DNA of 64,000 nucleotides. Origin: Hypholoma sublateritium FD-334 SS-4. Lineage: Eukaryota > Basidiomycota > Agaricomycetes > Agaricales > Strophariaceae. The stretch is from contig KN817619.1 in the NCBI GenBank assembly GCA_000827495.1, positions 84,099 through 148,098 of the forward strand, read 5' to 3'. Both the position numbers and the translations under genes were made by a program. Numbering within the stretch: the stretch's first letter is position 1; the number at the start of each line of letters is the position of its first letter. Under the pieces are notes generated by a model. That model searched no databases. It was given only the letters and a program-made list of their open reading frames with translations, and was not told the origin of the DNA. This document shows, in pieces, positions 24,007 to 35,987 of this stretch.

Positions 24007-26946
24007 AGAGCGAGCTTTCCTGTGCTCAGGCACGGAAGGTGTGTGCTCCGTGAGATTGTTAGGCGCTGGAGAGGTGTTTGGGAATATCAATTGTAACGGA
24101 ACAGCCACTTGGGCAGAGCAATATGCATATGGTATGCACATGCCGGACGTGCCGTAGTATCACTAGGCGCTCTATCAAAGATCTCATACCATATAAGTAC
24201 TAAGCATATGGCCAGGTTCTTTGGCTCTCTATTCTAATTTCACGTTCGATTTGACTGCGCGCAACGACGCCTACTCGTGTGTGCTTGTCATTCCATCGAG
24301 TAGGTTGCGTACATTCCTATAACGGTGGCAGAACTCCCATACGTCCGAAACGGTGCTTTGATACAAGCAGCTTTATCATCCAAAAATAAGTATATCAAAC
24401 AGAGAAGCATTGTTTCCAGCTCTATCTATTGATCTACCCGCTGCATCATTCAATTTATCATGACAGGAGCGCCCGGGGCACAAACTTGAAGGATAATTGA
24501 TTAAAGCACATTCCGTTATACGACTCCGTTCACGAAGGATACTCAAGGACACATTTCAAGACCTTCCAATGCATACGTGCTCTGTCTCGGCACTCTTTTC
24601 CATCCGGAATCTCAGGGAATCTCCCTGTTTTTAATTAAGCACCGGTCTGCATAGATATCTATTATTAGATCATCTCAGAGCCAGTGCTATTAATAGTCGA
24701 CCTCCATAGGTTTTCTGACTTGCATACAACCATCCGAGATGAAAGCAAACATGTAGCCTGGTTTGCTCCGAAGTCAGAAAAACAAGGCTTTTCGGGAGAG
24801 GGTAATCCTGTTAAAATAAACGGAAGCTCGACGGAGTGAGAAATTCTGCTCGTGCAACGCGGATAGCAGCGTAAATTTAATTGCCGAACTATTGATAGTT
24901 TACTTCATACTCCTCCACGATAGACGCCGTCAGATTCAATATCGCGGTGTCATCCATGAAAAATCAAACGAGCACCGTAGCATATAGCAGTAGTATCTGC
25001 AGATACTGCGTCTTGCTCGTTCTCGGTAGCGCTTGTACCTGGTATGTTGCTGACTTCTATGTCCCGCGGGCCTAGGATGCAGCCTAGATAGAGGGGGTTC
25101 CCTATTCAAGCGTTAAATTAAAAGGGCATGGGACGGGGAATTTGGTATCCCGCGTCCCGCGTTCCACCGCGGGCAGGCTCAGTTTCGAACATGATCATCA
25201 CACCGTCGACTTCCAGGAGGATATTATCATCTGTACACGCGATAGCTCGACACGACGACATGTAGTTTGAAGATAACTAGGATTATGTATTTCCGTAGAA
25301 CCTAGATGACGCTCGACATCGTCATAACATGCCTATTGAGTGCCTCCAGTCCGTAAATTCGCGAGGTATCTCCATGGTATCTGGTAGAGGCGGGTTTTAG
25401 TAATGTGTTTAAACCGGCAACAGCTGCATGACCGTGGGAGCCATGTAGCAGTGACGTTGATCAATTGACTCGATCGACCAACATCATCCTCCGACTCTCC
25501 GCGCGTTGAAAAACCGTGAGTAGCGCAAGCAACACCGTTCCTGCAGTAGCCCCACGCATACATCGCCAAATTCCAGGCATTCAAATCATATTGTTGATCT
25601 ACCATACGTAATTCAAACGACCCAAAAACAACCCAAAAACGACCCATTTTCACTTTCTGCTCTTGCCTCATTGGTGCTCACGGCGTCGCATGATACACGG
25701 TGAGTGACGTGGTGTTTTTATTCTTCATGCACATGCTTGACTCATGTGTCTGCTCTCAGTCGCATGTTCATGCTGTTAATCAATGTGCCCTCCCTGACGC
25801 GATAATGTTCGACCCGCACGGTATCAGGTAACCCCGTGTCAGGCCTTGTGAATATCCTGTCCCTGTCACATGCGATATGTGCATGCACATTTGTTGGATA
25901 TCGCAACAATGTACGTTCATGATGTTGCCGCTTTCGATTTCCTTCGCGCTGACTGTCCCTTAGGCCTTAAGTTTAAGGCAGTGTATCGACGCATGCCGTG
26001 GACCCCTCCCCACTTTAAGATTTCTTTGCCTCATCCCTTGGGACGGTCCCTGCGTTCGTTTTTGTGAGTTCCCGTAGTTTTTGCCCCCCGCCCGCTTCTT
26101 TTTTCAGAGAAAAATGAAGTATTCAGTCCGTATACTACCGCTGTACTTACTCTCGAATCCTGGCAGGCACTAGCTCCCAGCACGCTGCGACCATACTCCC
26201 GTCATAACCATTTCGCTCCTACAGCGCAAGCTTTCGTGTCACGCAGCATTTAGACGCGATGAATGGTCGATTAGTAAGTGTATGCGTCCCCCCTTTACTA
26301 AGGTCTTCGATTTGTCTGATTATTGAAGCTCTTCTGCATTCCCACGTCAATAAATCTCGGGGATCGTTTTGGGGTATTCTGTTAATTTAGCCGGTACATA
26401 CGCGAAAAATATGCGTTCACTTGACTAATTTACCAAACGTCTGCCCCTCAGCAGTGTCGCTACTCCAGTCGTACCTGACAACACAGGAACGGACGCGACA
26501 TCTCACCAATTTTGCTCTAGCTTGAGAGATCGTACGCGTTCATTGTGCGCTTTATTCAGGTAAGCGCCTTTGGACTCTCTCAGGAGTACTAAGCATAGTA
26601 TTGACTTCATTTTAGTTTACTAGACATCATTGGAGCTGGGTGCTTGATCGCCACTTGGCCGTGTATGCGCGGGCGAGTATGTAGCTTCCATCCGTTCTCA
26701 CCTTCAAGTACAGATTGCAGATACATGACAGCACGCACATAGTCTACATGCGTACCGATACTGAGTAGGCGAAGGTGAGGTCCTACTCTACTCCGCGGCT
26801 ATACTGGGTCCCACTATGGAGCTGTGCTCGCGTCCAAGCCACATACATATGTATTTCGTACGCCCTACAACCATGATTAAATTGATCGACTTCTAGGTTT
26901 AATTCCGCTTGTACTGAATATTGAGTCCAGCGCTCCTCTGCCTCTC
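24007..26946. other. Intergenic; no gene recognised
   Basis: About 2.9 kb of mixed composition. The open frames (for example minus 25333-25671 and plus 25870-26067) have no motif and do not chain. Stretches with GTGAGT and CAG resemble splice sites but lead nowhere convincing. Confidence 0.35.
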
Positions 26947-29354
26947 CTACCATGATATACACTCGGAAATCTTACCCAATACACGTCGCGTGAGACTTGG
27001 AACGACCACGATATCCCGAATATTCGCGTGGACGAAGGCATTCAGTTCTTCGGATCCGGAACACTTCTCGAGAAGACGCAGAAGGATCTTCGTGCCGGCC
27101 CGGTATACTCGTGAAGGGTAGTGCTCTTCGCAGAGTAGAACATACCTGCCACGCTGGTGGAAGTTGGCCCGTAGCCTCCTTGCTAGGTTGGGGGTGGCGT
27201 TTCCCCGTTGAACATGAAACAGGAATGGCACCCCGGAGGGCGCGGCGACCAGCGGCCTTTTCGGAAAATGGCGCCACGAACGCGTGTGCTCGCAGGGCTG
27301 CTGGTGCTGTCGGCATAGGTATACAAGGATACGAAGGGCCGTCTGGTTATAGTCGTGCTGGCTGAAGCTAACCGGGATAAGAGCGTTTGGTTTGAAGAAA
27401 CAATCCCTCATGACGTAGGGAAAAGTCATGATACTGTCCATCAGCGCCAAGCTATGTTGATCGATTTCGAGCAGATCTTCGTTTATTTGCAGAAGTTGAA
27501 TAAGGAGGTATGGATACTGCCTTGCAATCGAGGTAGNCGGATGCATCATGTTATACGAAATCATGCAGGCGGTTAGAGCGGGGTCAGATAAGTATTTTAC
27601 GAGNTCTTTCTTGAGTACCGGTCCTAAGCGGGCGCGATAAGTTGTTGAAAGAGGTTCGTAGTCAGTATCAGTATTGGGACTAGTCGGTGTCTGCAGCGAA
27701 TTGANACATCAGTACATCACTGCCGATACCGCAAGTATACTCACCAGAATGTNAATTTTATTGAGATATTGAAATACCATCTGAGTGCGGATAACCCCAA
27801 ACTTTGCGAACGCTGTCCAGATATGATCAAGAGGGAGCTCCTCCAGTTTCCGGTAAACNTCTGCGGTGACAGANACTAGACCCAGGAGCTCGCCGAGTAC
27901 CACAAATTCGAATAATGTCGCTTCGGTCAAATCACCGCCTTCCGTCACACTCAGATGTTCTATACAACGGTGAATGAAATCTACTTGATAGGCGGCGACA
28001 TCGATGTGAAATTTCCCGCTGCGTGATTTATCGAGGAGAAAATCGGGGAACGAAGCATGCGTGAAGCTCATGCCGAGGTTGTTTTCGCGAAATCGCCAGC
28101 CCCCGCTGAGTGTGATAATCGACGATAAGGGCGCAACAGCCAACTCGACGTCGCCCTCTTCGAGCTCGAGAACGCCTGTTATCTCCATGGTCCCTGTTGT
28201 CTCAAGGGAAATTAACGCTGCAAGGACACCCATGACATCCTCAAGCCTCGGCGCCGACGAGATGATATGCATGTAAAGCGCATCGAGCTCCGCGAATGGC
28301 AGATCGTGGCGGGGAGGACGCAGGCCCATCACTATGTCTAATCGTCGGGTGGGGATATCAAATATCATCGAAATGTATTTGATGACGACGGAGGCGTAGA
28401 TGAATTGACCGGAGGACTTCTCAACCAGTTTGTCGATGATAGACTGGGCAGGCCACGAGGATGGGATGTTCGCCTTTCGTGGATGGCTATCTTTGATTTT
28501 TTGAAAGGAATCTGTGAGGAAAAGGCTAATGTCGAGATCGGGGAGGAATGAATCGTCCAGCACTAAGGAAGACCACAGGCCCACGAGAGGAGAAGAGTTG
28601 AATGTCAGTCGGATATCTTCCTCCGGACGGCTGGAAATCAGGAAAATGAGCGGGAAATTCAGTTCACGCAACGCTTTNGCGATAGAAAGCAGGACAATTC
28701 GACGTTGATCTTGACCGTGACATTCGTCCAGGCCATCGATGAGTACAAGNCGCGGGGCCGTTTGCTTGTCTTTGAAGAACCCTGCGAGGGCAAGGTTTCG
28801 TAGCGGATTGACAATGAGTTGTTGGATCTGGGTATCGAGGGATTTCTTGAAAATCATGGGATCGCGCGAAATAGTGTTGTCTAGAGCCGATACAACTTGT
28901 GGAATTTGGGTTGCAATTTGATATGCGATGGTCGCGACGAGGGATCCCGGATGGTTTCGAGTACTGTCTGATCTGAAAAAGAAGAAGCTCGCCAANAGAA
29001 TGTCCAACGCAGCGCATTTCTCTGCGATTGACTGTAAGATCGCGGACTTGCCCGCACCTGCGGGGCCGTAAAGCCACAGTATGAGCGCTTCACGATCGTC
29101 GGAGCCAAAGATCCATTCCATTATACACTCGAGGACCGCAAGGCGAGTATTAGGGTGGCATTTTGGGGGATCGAAGCGGGCACTAGAGTCGTGCAAAGCA
29201 TTGGGCGCTGAAGCACCCATGAGTCTGTCTAAGCGTCAAAGTTAGTTAGGCGGGATATGAGCACAATGTGGACACACCTACCAAGTGCATTCTGCGACGA
29301 CCCGAACTGAGTGAACGTCCCGCCGGTGATTACAACACTGCTGTGAGAGAGCAT
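26947..29354 (-). CDS. NACHT-domain NTPase (fungal NLR-like STAND protein)
   Basis: Predicted 766 aa from three exons, 29282-29354, 27745-29228 and 26947-27690, with all junctions in frame. The start ATG at 29354 gives MLSHSSVVITGGTFTQFG; the GGTF motif is typical of mushroom NACHT proteins. Next comes SSARFDPPKCHPNTR, then Walker A GPAGAGKS (about 79-86), Walker B LVLIDGLDEC (about 185-194) and the sensor-like SSRPEEDIR (about 226). The NACHT remainder includes SGQFIYASVVIKYI and SFTHASFPDFLLD. The C-terminal 240 residues lack visible WD40, ankyrin or TPR repeats and I do not recognise them. Such proteins are signal-dependent NTPases often tied to non-self recognition and heterokaryon incompatibility. 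Eight N bases fall in its exons, so some codons are unresolved. Confidence 0.88.
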
Positions 29355-30951
29355 CTAGTTCCAAAATCTTGTATGAGCCACTGAACCGCGCGACAATTGG
29401 AAATCGTTACTTGTTCTGCGCTTTAAGTCAAAGCAGGATGCAACTTCGTACTATGCCGAAGTGTTGCCTGTTGTTACGCTCTTTTTATCGGGCACCATCG
29501 ATCACCCGCTGTGTGATAGTGCAGGGCATACATAGCCTCGCGGCGCTGTACACCGCCACACACGTCTGGTGCCGCCATTTAAACTTCATTTTTAGAAGCT
29601 GTGTGTTTGAATAGAATTTTGGCGAAATACGCACTTGTAAAGCCCTTCTACGAAGCGACTCAAAAGCTGCTGAAAGATCAGGGGGGTTAATGTCGGTTGT
29701 TCTGAGGTAAATGATATCGACCTTCCTAATCCCGTACCGATCTGCCTAAACCTCATTTAAGATGAATGCGCCAGACGTGAGAATGAACAGAGCCCAGGGA
29801 GAGCGATAAAAGTTCGTGACGACAGTCGAGTGAAATCGTGCCTTGCGCGTAAGGCTGCTGCGGCATCTCGTGACTAATCTTGCCAAACACATCCAAGCAA
29901 GGACACGTACTCTGCTTGTCTTGCACCACCATGGACTCGTTCAGTGACAGAAGTTGAATGCAGCAACCGGCCCTTCTCCATTCCAGCTACGACATTTACC
30001 TTAACACCTCGTGTGCTAGATTCTGGGGAACTCTTACATATATTGGGCTCGGAGCATAGGCAAACTTTAGGCAAGCCTTCATTTCGATCCTTATTTTTTG
30101 TCGGACGCTAAACTAATGTGACCATTTTCCTGCCCTCAGTTTTTGAATAAACGTCAATATTGTTGATTTTTCGTCGTTGCTCGTTGAGAATACAGTAATA
30201 AATAACATCAGACCCATGTCACGGTGTTCCGCCAGATCTTCCGTTCCAAAGAGTCGTGTACGCGCTCACATTTTCGCCCCACCTGTCCTGGTACTTGGTG
30301 TCGTGTCTTTCATAGGCTTCAATGTCGGGGATATAACTATTCTAGTTCACAATAGGAAGGACTTCGATGGTTCTTCTGTCCGATATCTGGCGCTCATATT
30401 TAGGCCTGCAGTGCGCTTGTGCGCAGTCTGCAGTGGTCGCAGTCTTCGTGTCTAGGTTTTCCGCGAAGTTCTTCCGATCATCCCTTCAAGCTCGACATTA
30501 GACCAAGGACACATCTCATTTGCGTATCTACGACTCTGATATGACAGGCGCTTCTAATTGGATGGACACCCGATATTTCCCCCGTTAGGGTTCCTCGACT
30601 GCGCTCGCGCCATAAATCACTGAGCTATCTCAATTCATTCTTGTTCAAAATGCGACTGGGTGTTCGTACGAAGTGGCCATTCACCTTGAGGTTGAATGAG
30701 TGTACCGATGCTCACATCTCTATACTTAATATTTAGATCGCGCTGGCTTGCGCCCCGTGCGCGCAAAACCGTCAGTCACCTCGGCTTTGTGTTATGGCTT
30801 TGTGTTATGAACTATCCCTATCATTCTATTCCCGTGGCCTCCAAGGTGCCGTCCATTTAATTCCGTTTTAACCTTCGCTGACGTGGCGTCATGTATTTGT
30901 TTCAGACAGGCGCTATTTTCCTGAAGGGGGCTAACACCCGATTATATTCGG
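29355..30951. other. Intergenic between the NACHT and F-box genes
   Basis: About 1.6 kb between divergent genes, so it should hold both promoters. Short open frames show no domain. Confidence 0.4.
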
Positions 30952-30958
30952 TATATAA
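30952..30958 (+). promoter_or_regulatory. TATA-like box upstream of the F-box gene
   Basis: TATATAA about 105 bp upstream of the ATG at 31061 and 250 bp upstream of the ATG at 31211; the spacing favours the former start. Confidence 0.4.
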
Positions 30959-31060
30959 TCCTAGTACTGCAACGCCGAATCGATATCCACCGTTCTCGTC
31001 CTACCATATCCACCTGCAGATCCGCTACCATCCATCCTTCCTCTTGGATCCACAAATCAT

Positions 31061-32563
31061 CATGGCAAGTCGTCACTAACTGCATGGGCAAAATGCTTAT
31101 GGCTGTAGAGAGAGCATTCCGTCCCAGCGCCCCCGCGATTTGCGTCGCTCATACAAAACCCATCTCCCGAGGAAAGGCTGTTTCTTCTTGATGCGCTATC
31201 TGCTCCCGAGATGGCTTTGAAGGCAATGAGGATGGAGATCTCTCAGCTCACTACGCGGCTCAAGACCCTGGTCGATGAAGAAAGGCAGCTAACGGAGAAA
31301 CTGGGCCCGTACCGGGCCGTTCTATCCCCTTTTCGGGCCTTGCCAGACGACATCCTTCGAGAAATATTCCTTGCGTGTATTCCAACTGACACCAACCCCC
31401 TTGTGGACCCCCGACACGCGCCGATCCTCCTCACTCACATTTCACGGCACACAAGGCACATTGCCCTTACCACTGCTCGACTCTGGGTGGCGATACATGT
31501 CTCGATCGAGCACTCTGAAAATCGGATAGGACGACAGATAGAGGTAGTCGCAGAGTGGATCCGCCGTTCTGGTATATGTGAGCTATCGATTTCCATCCAC
31601 GAAGACTTTGGTTCTTCCATTTTGCCTCCTCACAATACCGACGAACTGTTGAAGATACTCACCGCATCATCCGCTCGATGGAAGAAGATTTCCTACATTG
31701 GCTCGTTCTCCTCTCTTCAACGTGTCTTCCCTCCTGTTCACGAATCTTCCCAATACCCGCGGCTGGAGTCGTGTAGCATCAAGGTTACGAGTAAGGCTGG
31801 TCGCAAGCGCGATCCCCAAGCTGTATTCAATAGCAGCGCACTCGTCACCGCGCCGCACCTCAGCGACCTAAGCCTCCTGACGTCAAGCTCGGCGGGAAAC
31901 TACAGCGCATACAACGTGCACTGGGACCGGCTCACGCACCTCTCCCTCGGAAGCAGCACCAGCGCGGTCAAGCTAGGCTGCGCCGGTGCTATCCTACGCT
32001 TTGCCACCCAGCTCCGTAGCTGCACTCTACACGTCAAGTACTACGAACCGTTACCGCCCATCTCCCTCCCGTATCTCACATCCATCTCCCTGGCGATCGC
32101 ACCCGACGAATGGTGGCTCAACACCCTGCAAGCGCGCGCTCTATTTGCGGAGATGTACCTGCCTTCCCTGCTGTGCATCACGTACGACGCCGCGAAAGGG
32201 ATCATGCCATTGTTCGGCCTTCTGCACGGTGCGGAGGGTCGCATCCACCACCTCAGCCTCGCGAATCTCCGCGGACCGCTCGAGCTCATGGAGTGCCTAC
32301 AGTGCTGCCCACGCTTGATCTCACTCGACGTACGCGCCCTCTGCTCAGCGTTGGCGCCTCCCGAGAACACGACTCTGCAGATCGATAACACGACGCTGCA
32401 GGGATGGTTCGAGTACTTCCAACCCGGTCTTCTCCCTTCGGCCGACAGTCCCACCGAATGCCAGCCGCCACCTCCAAGACGACTCTGTCCCCGACTTGAG
32501 AACTTGTTCATCAGCCACGGAGATAAACCAATCAGCGTGTTCGAAATTGCTCCCTTTCAGTAA
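31061..32563 (+). CDS. F-box/LRR-type protein
   Basis: The long exon is open from about 31105 and contains ATG 31211, but the family-typical lead PPRFASLIQNPSPEERLFLL lies upstream of that ATG in the same frame without an ATG. A short first exon (ATGGCAA at 31061, donor GTCGTC, acceptor TCCCAG near 31125) would give MATPPRFAS and keep frame; this is inference. Residues after the coiled coil (AMRMEISQLTTRLKTLVDEE) carry the F-box: FRALPDDILREIFLACIP, then HISRHTRHIALTTARLWVAI. The rest is a leucine-rich region typical of mushroom F-box proteins. F-box proteins bind Skp1 and bring substrates to SCF ubiquitin ligases; the substrate is unknown. The family is large and variable. Confidence 0.83.
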
Positions 32564-33549
32564 TCCATTCTTGAGAAGTGCTGTCCAATGGCACGAAACA
32601 GAATGATAATTAATGGACGTCTGAAACGGCGAAGATGCAGCCACGCTGAGCTTCTATGACTTTGCGGATTATCAGGGCCGCATTTCTGATTGCTGTTGTT
32701 TTATTTGACACTCGGTGTTGTACACGATGGATATTTTATCGTGTTGTATATTCAGCGCTGAATTATCCCATGACTTGGACACTGCAGGTACTGATTTCCG
32801 AACCGGTTTAGGCTCATCTACAAAATCTAATAATCATATGCAGCAACAACTTTGCAGCAAACACAGATATCTCGGACACAACTATAGATCCTAGATGCAT
32901 TCCGGGCATTCTTCATCGAATAAGGTAGATCACAGTCTACTCTCTCATTCCCCTCCCATTGCTTTTCGATACTTCTGGCTCTCTATGTCCTATTTCACTG
33001 GCTGGAAGAATGGCGGCAGCGTTCAAATACACTCGTTTCTCTACCTGTTCACTGAACTCGTTCCGGAGTTTCAAACACCAGGGCGATTTCGAGATGTTGG
33101 AAACGTTTCCGCTTGATGTTCTAGCCAGTGTTCCCTACCAGTATCAATGCAACGAACGTGTGCACTACGTGCGTCAGCAACACTCCAATGTACGTCCCAG
33201 GACTATTGATGATGTTGAGTCTTAACAGCTCGCGAATGGTTGAACATGTAGTATACGGACCGTTCATCACACCATCTATAGGTTTCGTTGCGAGCCCAAA
33301 TCGCGCCCATTGCGTTGATTTAATCCCTCGAGTACCTGCTGTGCGACTGCGACAGAGCTATAACAGAGCTAAATGTCTTCATTTTAAATTTTAGGATCTC
33401 ATCGCGAGCCTGCTCAGTGGTACCCCACTAGGCGCCCACTAATGACCTACCAAAAAAGACAAGTTCTTTGGTTCGCGTGTGCGTCTCTTCAATCTTGAGT
33501 CTGCAGGCCGTCCTCTGGAGCACCTATGTGCACAGTCAGACCAAAAAGC
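32564..33549. other. Intergenic downstream of the F-box gene
   Basis: About 1 kb with no recognisable gene. The frames at 32895-33394 are short and motif-free. Confidence 0.4.
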
Positions 33550-33652
33550 TCCTTCGAGCCGGGGTCGAACCAGCGACCTCGGGATGTGCGGTGAAGCTTG
33601 AAGATTCATTGCCATTACAGTCCCGCGCTCTGCCAGATTGAGCTATCGAAGG
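33550..33652 (-). tRNA. tRNA-Tyr (GUA) with intron
   Basis: Read on the minus strand, CCTTCGA pairs with TCGAAGG as the acceptor stem, followed by the D arm TAGCTCAATCTGGCAGAGC. The anticodon stem is CGGGA/TCCCG with loop CTGTAAA, so the anticodon is GTA. The T arm is GCTGGTTCGACCCCGGC. A 29-nt intron sits one base after the anticodon, as is standard for eukaryotic tRNA-Tyr genes. The mature length is 74 nt before CCA addition. Confidence 0.93.
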
Positions 33653-33882
33653 CGTACATTAAGCGTCGCCCCGGCTGCATACGGCATGAAGGCATGAGGT
33701 GGGTGGCCTAGAGTCTAGACTGCGAGTCTACTTATGCGTGGCGGGTGAGTGTCATTATTAGGCATCTCGTTCTATCCGATGAGACACAGACATCTGCCAA
33801 AGTACGTCTGATCTGATGCCTACAAATTCCGCACAACCTCGTCTATCTTCGTCCAATATTGAACATTGAGCTCACGGCATTT

Positions 33883-34658
33883 GATACTATCACGCGCAAC
33901 GGAATGCAAAAGTGATCTAGTAATGCAAAACGCACTCTACAGAACGCAATTCTTGGTCGTTTTTCGAGATTATTTTAGTTTCCGGTGAGCCTGGACGTGG
34001 CGCATAATCCCTTAAAATTTCATGAGGCCAGTCTCCCTAGTTGTTTTACAACTGCTTCGTCTATTCCTAAAAATACACTTTTCAGATCAATATTCTTGCT
34101 GCTTTGGTGTTTCCGCTATGTTAAAGCATGAAATTGCTCTAAGATTTTTACCAGACCATTAACTACATAATACATATTGACCCATAAATTTTTAACTCCT
34201 CTTACAAGTGTGATTGATAAACAGGAAGGTAGATAAGATGATGATATGCATATTGTCACAGATTTGTCACACCCCAGGCAGTGAGACTAGCGTCACGATC
34301 TATGTCACGCAACCGTTTTCCACTTGCATTCATATAGCTGGGAGTCTATAAGTCGAGGTACGAGCAAANATNCAGTATTTATACATGCTGGAAATTTTTN
34401 AAAAATTTCTGTGNGTGGAAAGAGGCGGAAATTACAAAACAGTAGGNAATGTTAATATAAANGTGTATTTTTAGGGATAGACAAAGCAGTTGTAGAGCGA
34501 CTAGGGCAATTGGCTGCATGAAATTTGGAGGTATTATGCGCCACGTTTAGGCGCACCGGAAACTGAAATAATCTCGAAAAACGACCAGGAATTGCGTTCT
34601 GTAGAGCGCATTTTGCATTACTAGATCACTTTTGCATTCCGTTGCGCGTGATAGTATC
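33883..34658. mobile_element. Foldback / long-TIR MITE-like element
   Basis: Two arms of exactly 196 nt, 33883-34078 and 34463-34658, are inverted copies of each other without indels and with about 20 mismatches by hand count. The outer half is nearly identical (GATACTATCACGCGCAACGG at the tip) and the inner half more diverged. The 384-nt centre has no open frame of note and holds six N bases. No transposase is encoded, so it would be non-autonomous. I could not define a target-site duplication. It sits between two tRNA genes. Confidence 0.85.
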
Positions 34659-34803
34659 CTTTTGGAAGGAAGCGGCCGCGCATTGGGGGCCGCGGCATGC
34701 CGCAAGTGATGCGTGTTCCCTCACCCTGTTTAATGTTATAAAAGTTACAAGTAACAAAACAATCCGTCCCACAGTCAAAAATCCTAGGAAAATATAGAAA
34801 CAC

Positions 34804-34896
34804 TGACAACGGCGAGGTTCGAACTCGCGCCCTTTCGGACTGGATGGCAAATAATATACCTAATTCCAGCGCCTTAGACCACTCGGCCACGTTGCC
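34804..34896 (-). tRNA. tRNA-Leu (UAG) with intron
   Basis: Minus strand. The acceptor stem GGCAACG pairs with CGTTGTC (one G-U), with discriminator A. The D arm is TGGCCGAGTGGTCTAAGGC, typical of class II tRNAs. The anticodon stem is CTGGA/TCCAG with loop ATTAGGA and anticodon TAG. The long variable arm is CCGAAAGG and the T arm GCGAGTTCGAACCTCGC. A 13-nt intron follows position 37. Leu fits because of the variable arm and anticodon. Confidence 0.9.
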
Positions 34897-35987
34897 ATGA
34901 ACGCTGTGCTCCGTCGCTATCTCCTTCACTCACGGATGGTTGCACGGTGCAGCTAATTCCTTTCGATATTCACGATTTCTACTCGCTCGAATATTACACC
35001 TCTACGCGTTCATCGCGCAATATGCAAAGGAACATAACATTAGCGCCGGCATACCACTACCATCGCGGGGTACACAAATACATCCGCTGGCGAAGTTGAT
35101 CCGTCTCCGCGCCACCGGAGCTATTGTACTCCGAGCGAGGCATTATCGCCCCTCGTAACCGAGCAGATCGCTTTAGTTGCAAAGCCGCTACAAAGAAATC
35201 CCCACCGACATCGTCCGACCGGCTGAGCATCAGCCCACTGGCACTGCACTAACATTTTTGCGTATGTAATGAGAAAAATAAATCCTCACCGATATCGTCC
35301 GGCTGATATCCCATTACCAGCACACCCACATGCCGAGTCAGTGCGCTGGACTGACTCAGGCGTACTTGGGAAATTTTCACTTGCCACCGCATTTACGCCA
35401 CAAGGTGACCGAAGTTTCCTTCGGTGCGCTCGATAGTCATTGATGTGCAGCTGTGTAAGTCACTCTCAATTTCAAGGACCGTATCCTTAAGTCAAATTTA
35501 TTTAATACATAATACACAATTTCCTCGACTATAACTACAACTTCTGAAGCACGTCTTCAAGTGACGTGCTACGACGCATCAACTAACTATTTAACTTTGA
35601 TTCGATCCAAACTGTGGGATCGGCGCGACCAGAACACGCTGGTGCGGAGCTATCTACTAGAATCCCGGGAAGTCCCTGCGTTGTGGATAAATATATCGCG
35701 CCACTATGATGAGTGCGCAGTGGGATCAGATAGGGAAGGGGTGGGTGGAGGACGGCGCGGTGATACTAAAAAGGCGTCAACTAAGACTGTCTCTGGGGCG
35801 CGTGGGGCCCGATAAATATACCGCCGGGCGCGGCGTCGGCTTGTGCGGCGCGGCGCGTCAGTGTCCTTGGGTGTCGTGTGGTACCGTCCGTCGAGAGGAT
35901 TTGGTATTGGTGAATGGTGGTGGTACCGTCCATCGAGGGGTTTGTGGGGTAAAGAAGCGCGCAGCCGAACTGCGCGCGCACGGCGCT
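34897..35987. other. Intergenic downstream of the DUF6699-type gene
   Basis: About 1.1 kb. The part near 35700-35987 is GC-rich and contains two copies of a TGGTACCGTCCGTCGAG-like string (near 35879 and 35921), in direct orientation, just past the stop of the minus-strand gene. No separate gene is called. Confidence 0.4.

Noticed and set aside
25690..26070. Splice-like GTGAGT and CAG strings suggesting a small multi-exon gene
   Set aside because: The chained exons gave no continuous frame and no recognisable protein.
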